From the NCBI GenBank assembly GCA_964653685.1, contig CAZZHA010000021.1, positions 1-10,480 of the forward strand: a stretch of DNA of 10,480 nt. The letters run 5' to 3'. A program made the position numbers and the translations under genes. The stretch is from DATKWU01 sp964653685. GTDB lineage: Bacteria; Patescibacteriota; Microgenomatia; PFEM01; JAHIFH01. Below, piece by piece: positions 6,898 through 10,480 of this stretch. Position 1 is the first letter of the stretch. Every line of letters begins with the position of its first letter. The notes below the pieces were generated by a model. It made no database searches. It was not told where the DNA came from and worked only from the letters and a program-made list of their open reading frames with translations.

Positions 6898-8564
6898 GGA
6901 TGAAAAAAAGAATTTTCCTGATTTTGCTGGCGATTGTTTTTCTCGGCGGCTTCTTGCGCTTTTGGCAGTTAGGCCAACACCCTGTTTCTTTAAGTATTGA
7001 TGAATTGTCAATTGGTTACAATGCCTATTCAATTCTGAAAACGGCTCATGATGAACATGGCCAATTTTTGCCTCTGGCTTTTCGTTCGGTTTGGGATTAC
7101 AAAGCCCCAGTTTTGATTTATTTGATGACGCCAGCCATCGCTCTTTTGGGACTGAATGAATTTGGTGTTCGTTTTACGATTGCTTTTCTCGGCACTTTAA
7201 CGATTTTTTTTATCTATCTCTTGACCAAAGAACTGACCAAAAAGGAAATCGTGGCTTTGGGAGCCAGTTTTTCTTTGGCCATCAGTCCCTGGCATCTCCA
7301 GGCATCTCGAATGACTCATGATGCTGTCCTTGCTTTGCTCTTTTTAATTATTGGTGCCTGGCTTTTTCTTCGTTCAATCGAACGAAAAAACCAATGGCTT
7401 TGGTTGTCAGCCATTTTCTTGACCCTGTCGATGTATGCTTATCATGCCGAACGGATTGTTACTCCTTTCTTAGTTTTAGGCCTGGCCTTTATTTTTCGTC
7501 GTCAGTTATGGCAAAACAAAAGAAAGACTTTAACCGCGATAATCGTTGGCTTAGTGGTTCTTCTGCCTTTATTAGTTTTAATGCTGGGGCCAGGGGGAGC
7601 AACCAGAGCCACGAGCGTTTTTCTTAGCCGCGATTCCGAAATCGCGGGCGAACTAAAATGGTCAGAAGAATCCTCCGGTTTTTGGGCTTCAACTTTTAAT
7701 AATCAACCCCTGGTTTTGTTTAATTTTTGGTTAAAGCGCTATCTTGACTATTGGGATTTAAATTTTCTTTTTCTTGATGGTCTCCAACTGACCTTACCCG
7801 GTTTACCTGGCGTAGGCCTTGGCCATTTATTTGAAATCATTCCTTTTCTTTTGGGAATTTGGTTGGTTTTTTTTCAGAAAAGCTGGTTAAAAAAGAAAAG
7901 CAAACAAGTTCTGGTTCTTTGGCTCCTGGTCGGTCCGCTAGCCGCTTCATTGGCCAACAACCCCCAACATCCTTTACGGAGCCTGGCAACCATTCCCGCT
8001 CCCCAAATTTTGGTTGGCTTAGGTGGTTTTTGGCTTTTTCAGTTTTGCCAGAAGAGAAACTTATTCAGAAGTTTATTTAAGAAAGTTTTAATAATCGTTT
8101 TAATGGTTTTAGTCATCAGCACCTCTCTGGTCTATTACCTGGATATTTATTATGTTCATTTTCCGATTCATTTCTCTGAATTCTGGGGTTATGGCCTGAA
8201 ACAGTTGGCTCAATACGGCTGGCAGCATCGAGATGAGTATCAGGAAATAGTGATTGATCCGAAATTCGCTTCCAATGGAGGCGTTTATGTGACCACCCCT
8301 TATCTCTATTTTCTTTTTTATGGTCAATATGATCCTTATCTTTTTCAAAATTCACCTCGACGTCGAGTCAAAACAGAGGATTCGGTGGATTTTGATAAAT
8401 TTACTTTCCGAGAAATCTATTGGCCAAAGGATAGGTTTAAAGAGAAGACTCTTTTTATCGGCAGTCCTTGGGTTTTACCCCCAGATAATCTTGCTCCTGA
8501 ACAAATTATCAAAGAAGTAAAGTTTAAAAATGGCTTAACCGGTTTTTTGATCGTTAAAACCTAA
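6894..8564 (+). CDS. PMT/ArnT-like (GT39/GT83-type) glycosyltransferase
   Basis: A 556-residue GT-C membrane protein, predicted to transfer a sugar from a polyprenyl-phosphate donor to a protein or glycan outside the membrane. The first helix (about 5-25) is followed by SIDELSIGYNAY (34-45), with D36-E37 as the acidic loop motif expected for catalysis. Next are VWDYKAP (66-72, D68 and K70), SPWHLQASRMTHDAVL (131-145, H142-D143), YAYHAER (181-187) and NNPQHPLRSLATIP (355-368, H359 and R362), the donor-phosphate and acceptor-side positions of this superfamily. Hydrophobic segments continue to about 416. A soluble extracytoplasmic domain of about 140 residues (420-556) closes the protein. It follows its degenerate homologue with an ATGA overlap and a good Shine-Dalgarno sequence. 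The stop is followed by the only true gap in the cluster. Glycan substrate unknown. Confidence 0.91.
   Translation: MRMKKRIFLILLAIVFLGGFLRFWQLGQHPVSLSIDELSIGYNAYSILKTAHDEHGQFLPLAFRSVWDYKAPVLIYLMTPAIALLGLNEFGVRFTIAFLGTLTIFFIYLLTKELTKKEIVALGASFSLAISPWHLQASRMTHDAVLALLFLIIGAWLFLRSIERKNQWLWLSAIFLTLSMYAYHAERIVTPFLVLGLAFIFRRQLWQNKRKTLTAIIVGLVVLLPLLVLMLGPGGATRATSVFLSRDSEIAGELKWSEESSGFWASTFNNQPLVLFNFWLKRYLDYWDLNFLFLDGLQLTLPGLPGVGLGHLFEIIPFLLGIWLVFFQKSWLKKKSKQVLVLWLLVGPLAASLANNPQHPLRSLATIPAPQILVGLGGFWLFQFCQKRNLFRSLFKKVLIIVLMVLVISTSLVYYLDIYYVHFPIHFSEFWGYGLKQLAQYGWQHRDEYQEIVIDPKFASNGGVYVTTPYLYFLFYGQYDPYLFQNSPRRRVKTEDSVDFDKFTFREIYWPKDRFKEKTLFIGSPWVLPPDNLAPEQIIKEVKFKNGLTGFLIVKT
7628..7647 (+). repeat. Perfect 8-bp inverted repeat with 4-nt loop inside a coding region
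   Basis: CCGCGATT at 7628-7635 and AATCGCGG at 7640-7647 are exact reverse complements around a CCGA loop. In RNA this would fold as a compact, GC-rich hairpin. It lies within the 6894-8564 gene, over codons for RDSEIAG in an extracytoplasmic loop. No T-run follows, so it is not an intrinsic terminator. It may be chance. Confidence 0.6.
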
Positions 8565-8611
8565 ACTAATTTGACCAAGGCTTTACTGGCGAGAGGCGAA
8601 AGATTAAAATA
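8565..8611 (+). other. 47-nt gap, the only real gap in the cluster
   Basis: There is no convincing promoter: a TTGACC at 8571-8576 has no -10 element at normal spacing. There is no terminator hairpin. GAGAGG (8591-8596) is Shine-Dalgarno-like but 15 nt from the ATG at 8612, farther than usual. The stretch is open in frame with the gene before it and reaches a TAA at 8610-8612 that overlaps the next ATG as TAATG. It could be a former tail of that gene or a short coupling ORF. Confidence 0.5.
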
Positions 8612-9868
8612 ATGGTTAAGGTGGTAAGCCAGATTAAGAAATTTTTAGCCTCTTTTTACGGCCGGGCGTTGCTCCCAGCTCTTTTTCTTCGTCTTTTAAT
8701 GATGCCTTTTTTCTATCACCCGGACATCAAAAGCCATCATTTTCATTTTTACTTTCTTTCCCAAAAAGTAATTAACCTTTATCAGTATTTGGCCAATCAT
8801 GCTTTAAGCCTGCCCTATACTGATACTTTTAATTATCCGCCTCTGGTCTATTTTGTTTTTGGCAGTTTTCAATTGGCTTTGCGGCCGTTGCTGGGCAGTG
8901 ATTTTGTTCACTGGCTTTTTGATTGGGGACCAGAGCAAATTCTTAATCCTCATCTTTTTCGCTATCTTTTTATCTTAAAACTGCCTTACCTGGTTTTAGA
9001 TTTAGCGACCGCCTTTTTGTTAACTTCTTTTTTTAAGACCGAAGCCCAAAAGAAAAAGGTTTTTGTTCTTTGGCTTTTTAATCCGGTCGTTTGGTATGCC
9101 CTTTATGGCTTATCGCATTTTGATATTTTACCGGCCTTTTTGGTCTTGTGGTCAATGGCTTGGTTAAATCAAAATAAAGTTTGGCACAGCGGCCTATTTT
9201 TGGGTTTGGCGGCCGCTTTTAAGACCTATCCTTTACTTTTATTGCCCTTCTTAGCGATTTTAGCCAGTCGTCGGTTAAAGAAAATAATTTTTGTTTTCCT
9301 GGCCGGAATGGGTCTTTATTTAGCGACTTTATTACCCTTTTTCAATTCAGGCGAGTTTCGCCAGTCAGTCCTTTTTTCGGGTTTGAGCCAGCGTCTTTTT
9401 CAGGCCGGAATTAATCTTGGTTTTGGTGAAAATCTGATTATCTTTGTCGTTTTGGTGACTGGTTTGTTTTTCTTTATTCAAAAAACCTGGCCAGGTAGAA
9501 GAGAAAAAACAATTCCCGTTTTCTTGGCGGTTTTATTGTTAATTTTTTCTTTAAGTCACTTTCATCCTCAATGGATCGTTTGGTTACTGCCTTTTTTGAC
9601 TATCTTGTTGGTCCAGCAACCCAAGACACTCTTGCCTCAAATAATTTTTTATTTGGCTTTTTTTGGCGTCGTCTTTCTTTTTGATGATGTCGCCCAGACA
9701 TTCGGTTTATTAACGCCAATCAATCCCTCTTTTTTAAGTTTTTCGAGTCTCTTCATGATTTTAAAAAACAGGCAGATTTTTGACCCCCAACTTTTACAGA
9801 GTTTATGTCATAGTGTTCTGGCCGGAACTTCTTTTTGGCTGATTTGGCAAAGTTTTAAAAAATCATGA
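8612..9868 (+). CDS. Polytopic membrane protein, putative GT-C glycosyltransferase (paralogue B)
   Basis: A 418-residue integral membrane protein with about ten to twelve hydrophobic segments, homologous over its length to the protein at 2411-3652. Shared landmarks in order: RLLMMP (27-32), HPDI (36-39), YPPLVY (75-80), KLPYLVLD (123-130), NP (157-158), HFDILP (169-174), AFKTYPLLLLP (202-212), RQS (250-252) and SHFHPQW (315-321). The first-loop D38 is the candidate catalytic acid by analogy with GT-C enzymes, and the two HPQW histidines are candidate donor-binding residues; both are inferences. The two differ in the first outer loop, where this one has a histidine-rich KSHHFHFYF (40-48), which could mean a different donor or acceptor. 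ATG 8612 is the only usable start: in frame, a stop at 8567 closes the upstream side and no other start codon follows it. It ends in an ATGA overlap with the next gene. Confidence 0.85.
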   Translation: MVKVVSQIKKFLASFYGRALLPALFLRLLMMPFFYHPDIKSHHFHFYFLSQKVINLYQYLANHALSLPYTDTFNYPPLVYFVFGSFQLALRPLLGSDFVHWLFDWGPEQILNPHLFRYLFILKLPYLVLDLATAFLLTSFFKTEAQKKKVFVLWLFNPVVWYALYGLSHFDILPAFLVLWSMAWLNQNKVWHSGLFLGLAAAFKTYPLLLLPFLAILASRRLKKIIFVFLAGMGLYLATLLPFFNSGEFRQSVLFSGLSQRLFQAGINLGFGENLIIFVVLVTGLFFFIQKTWPGRREKTIPVFLAVLLLIFSLSHFHPQWIVWLLPFLTILLVQQPKTLLPQIIFYLAFFGVVFLFDDVAQTFGLLTPINPSFLSFSSLFMILKNRQIFDPQLLQSLCHSVLAGTSFWLIWQSFKKS

Positions 9869-10480
9869 ACAAAAAAATTTGGCTGGCCATCTTTTTCTTA
9901 ATAATGATTTTTAGCTTCTTTTTGTTTTTAGTTTCCGTTTTCGTTACCAAACACCGGGTTGACCTTGCCCAAACCAGAGGTAAAGAGCTTTACCAAATCT
10001 ACGGCCAGCGAAAAGTTGGCCAAACCTTTGTCGCCAATAAAAATAATCTTGAGATGATTATTGTCAATTTAAGAAATGGCCGATTAAGAAATCAACAACC
10101 AATTTATTTTTATCTTCAGGAGACCAACCGGCCTCAGAATCTGAGAAAATTGGAAATCAATGGTTTTAATATCGGCGACCCCAGTCTGGTTAAATTCCAG
10201 TTTGAACCTCTGCCTGATTCGGCTGGTAAAACCTACTATTTTTATTTGGAATCACCTGACTCTAATGTCAACGATGCCGTTGAAATAGTTTACAACGAAC
10301 AGGATATCTACTCATCAGGGAAAATGGTTCTTTCTGAAGAAGAAAAAGAAGCTGACTTATATTTTATTGTCAATTATTATCCAGGCAACAAACAGGTTCT
10401 AGCTAAAGAGATGATGACCGATTGGCTCGTTCGTTTGCAAGGCGATGGGTTTTTTGTTTTTAATTATTTGACCTTATTAA
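9865..10480 (+). CDS. Membrane-anchored extracytoplasmic protein of unknown function (3' truncated by window edge)
   Basis: The reading frame opens at an ATGA overlap with the previous stop and stays open for 205 codons to the window edge, so the C-terminus is missing. A short basic start (MNKK) is followed by one hydrophobic helix (about 5-27), a signal anchor or uncleaved signal. The rest is soluble and looks beta-rich, with alternating polar and hydrophobic runs: GQTFVANKNNLEMIIVNL (52-69), PIYFYLQE (79-86), FQFEPLPDSAGKTYYFYLES (111-130) and ADLYFIVNYYPG (163-174). This suggests a jelly-roll or carbohydrate-binding-like sandwich facing outward. The last visible part, DWLVRLQGDGFFVFNYLTLL (186-205), turns hydrophobic and may lead into another membrane segment. 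I do not recognise a named family. Its position suggests a role in glycan binding or assembly. Codon use matches its neighbours. Confidence 0.82.
   Translation, partial: MNKKIWLAIFFLIMIFSFFLFLVSVFVTKHRVDLAQTRGKELYQIYGQRKVGQTFVANKNNLEMIIVNLRNGRLRNQQPIYFYLQETNRPQNLRKLEINGFNIGDPSLVKFQFEPLPDSAGKTYYFYLESPDSNVNDAVEIVYNEQDIYSSGKMVLSEEEKEADLYFIVNYYPGNKQVLAKEMMTDWLVRLQGDGFFVFNYLTLL

Noticed and set aside
8109..8355. Two overlapping minus-strand open frames of about 79 codons
   Set aside because: Both are antisense to the C-terminal domain of the PMT-like gene, lie in different frames over the same bases and show no family features.
8537..8548. AACCGGTT followed by T's, as an intrinsic terminator near the end of the PMT-like gene
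   Set aside because: It is an 8-base palindrome without a loop, inside the coding region, and extending the stem outwards gives mismatches.
8571..8611. Promoter in the 47-nt gap (TTGACC as -35, TAAAAT as -10)
   Set aside because: The spacing between the two elements is about 28 nt, far from the usual 17, and a promoter at the -10 would sit too close to the next ATG.
1..10480. Recoded TGA, as in Gracilibacteria or Absconditabacteria
   Set aside because: TGA ends most genes exactly at ATGA overlaps and none of the long reading frames contains an internal TGA.
1..10480. tRNA, rRNA, CRISPR, insertion sequence or phage attachment site
   Set aside because: There is almost no non-coding space, no direct-repeat array, no terminal inverted repeats flanking a transposase and no transposase or integrase reading frame.

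Overview
The window is one dense, single-strand gene cluster. Ten genes, all on the + strand, fill it almost end to end; the first and last run off the edges. Every recognisable product is a glycosyltransferase or a polytopic membrane protein of the GT-C type, so this is a surface glycan or glycoconjugate assembly locus. I see no RNA genes, mobile elements, CRISPR arrays or convincing promoters or terminators. The organism is probably a Candidate Phyla Radiation (Patescibacteria) bacterium, possibly Microgenomates-like. I infer this from moderate-to-low GC, TTA/TTT-rich codon use, very tight packing and the style of these GT2 and PMT-like proteins. No taxonomic marker gene is present. TGA is used as an ordinary stop in most of the genes, so the recoded lineages (Gracilibacteria, Absconditabacteria) are unlikely.

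Layout. Bases 3-2414 hold three cytoplasmic or membrane-associated transferases: a truncated GT2, a WaaE/KdtX-like GT2 and a GT4 resembling ALG11. Bases 2411-3652 hold a multi-pass GT-C-like protein (paralogue A). Bases 3649-5317 hold two more GT2 enzymes back to back. Bases 5290-8564 hold two large PMT/ArnT-like (GT39/GT83-type) membrane proteins. The second keeps the expected acidic loop residues; the first has lost them. Bases 8612-9868 hold a second GT-C-like protein (paralogue B), clearly homologous to A. Bases 9865-10480 hold the start of a membrane-anchored, probably beta-rich extracytoplasmic protein.

How they may work together. GT2 and GT4 enzymes would build an oligosaccharide from nucleotide sugars on the cytoplasmic face, probably on a polyprenyl lipid. 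GT-C proteins would add sugars from polyprenyl-phosphate donors on the outer face, to the glycan or to proteins. Five of nine junctions are ATGA stop/start overlaps, one has a 1-nt gap, and two are longer overlaps. Only one junction has a gap, of 47 nt, which suggests a single transcript with translational coupling. No initiating phosphoglycosyltransferase, flippase, polymerase or oligosaccharyltransferase is visible here. The locus must continue on both sides or rely on genes elsewhere.

Most worth a second look: the active-site-degenerate PMT-like paralogue at 5290-6897; the paralogous GT-C pair with shared HPDI and HxHPQW motifs; the ALG11-like GT4; and the in-frame open stretch after the 6894-8564 gene that ends in a TAATG coupling motif.
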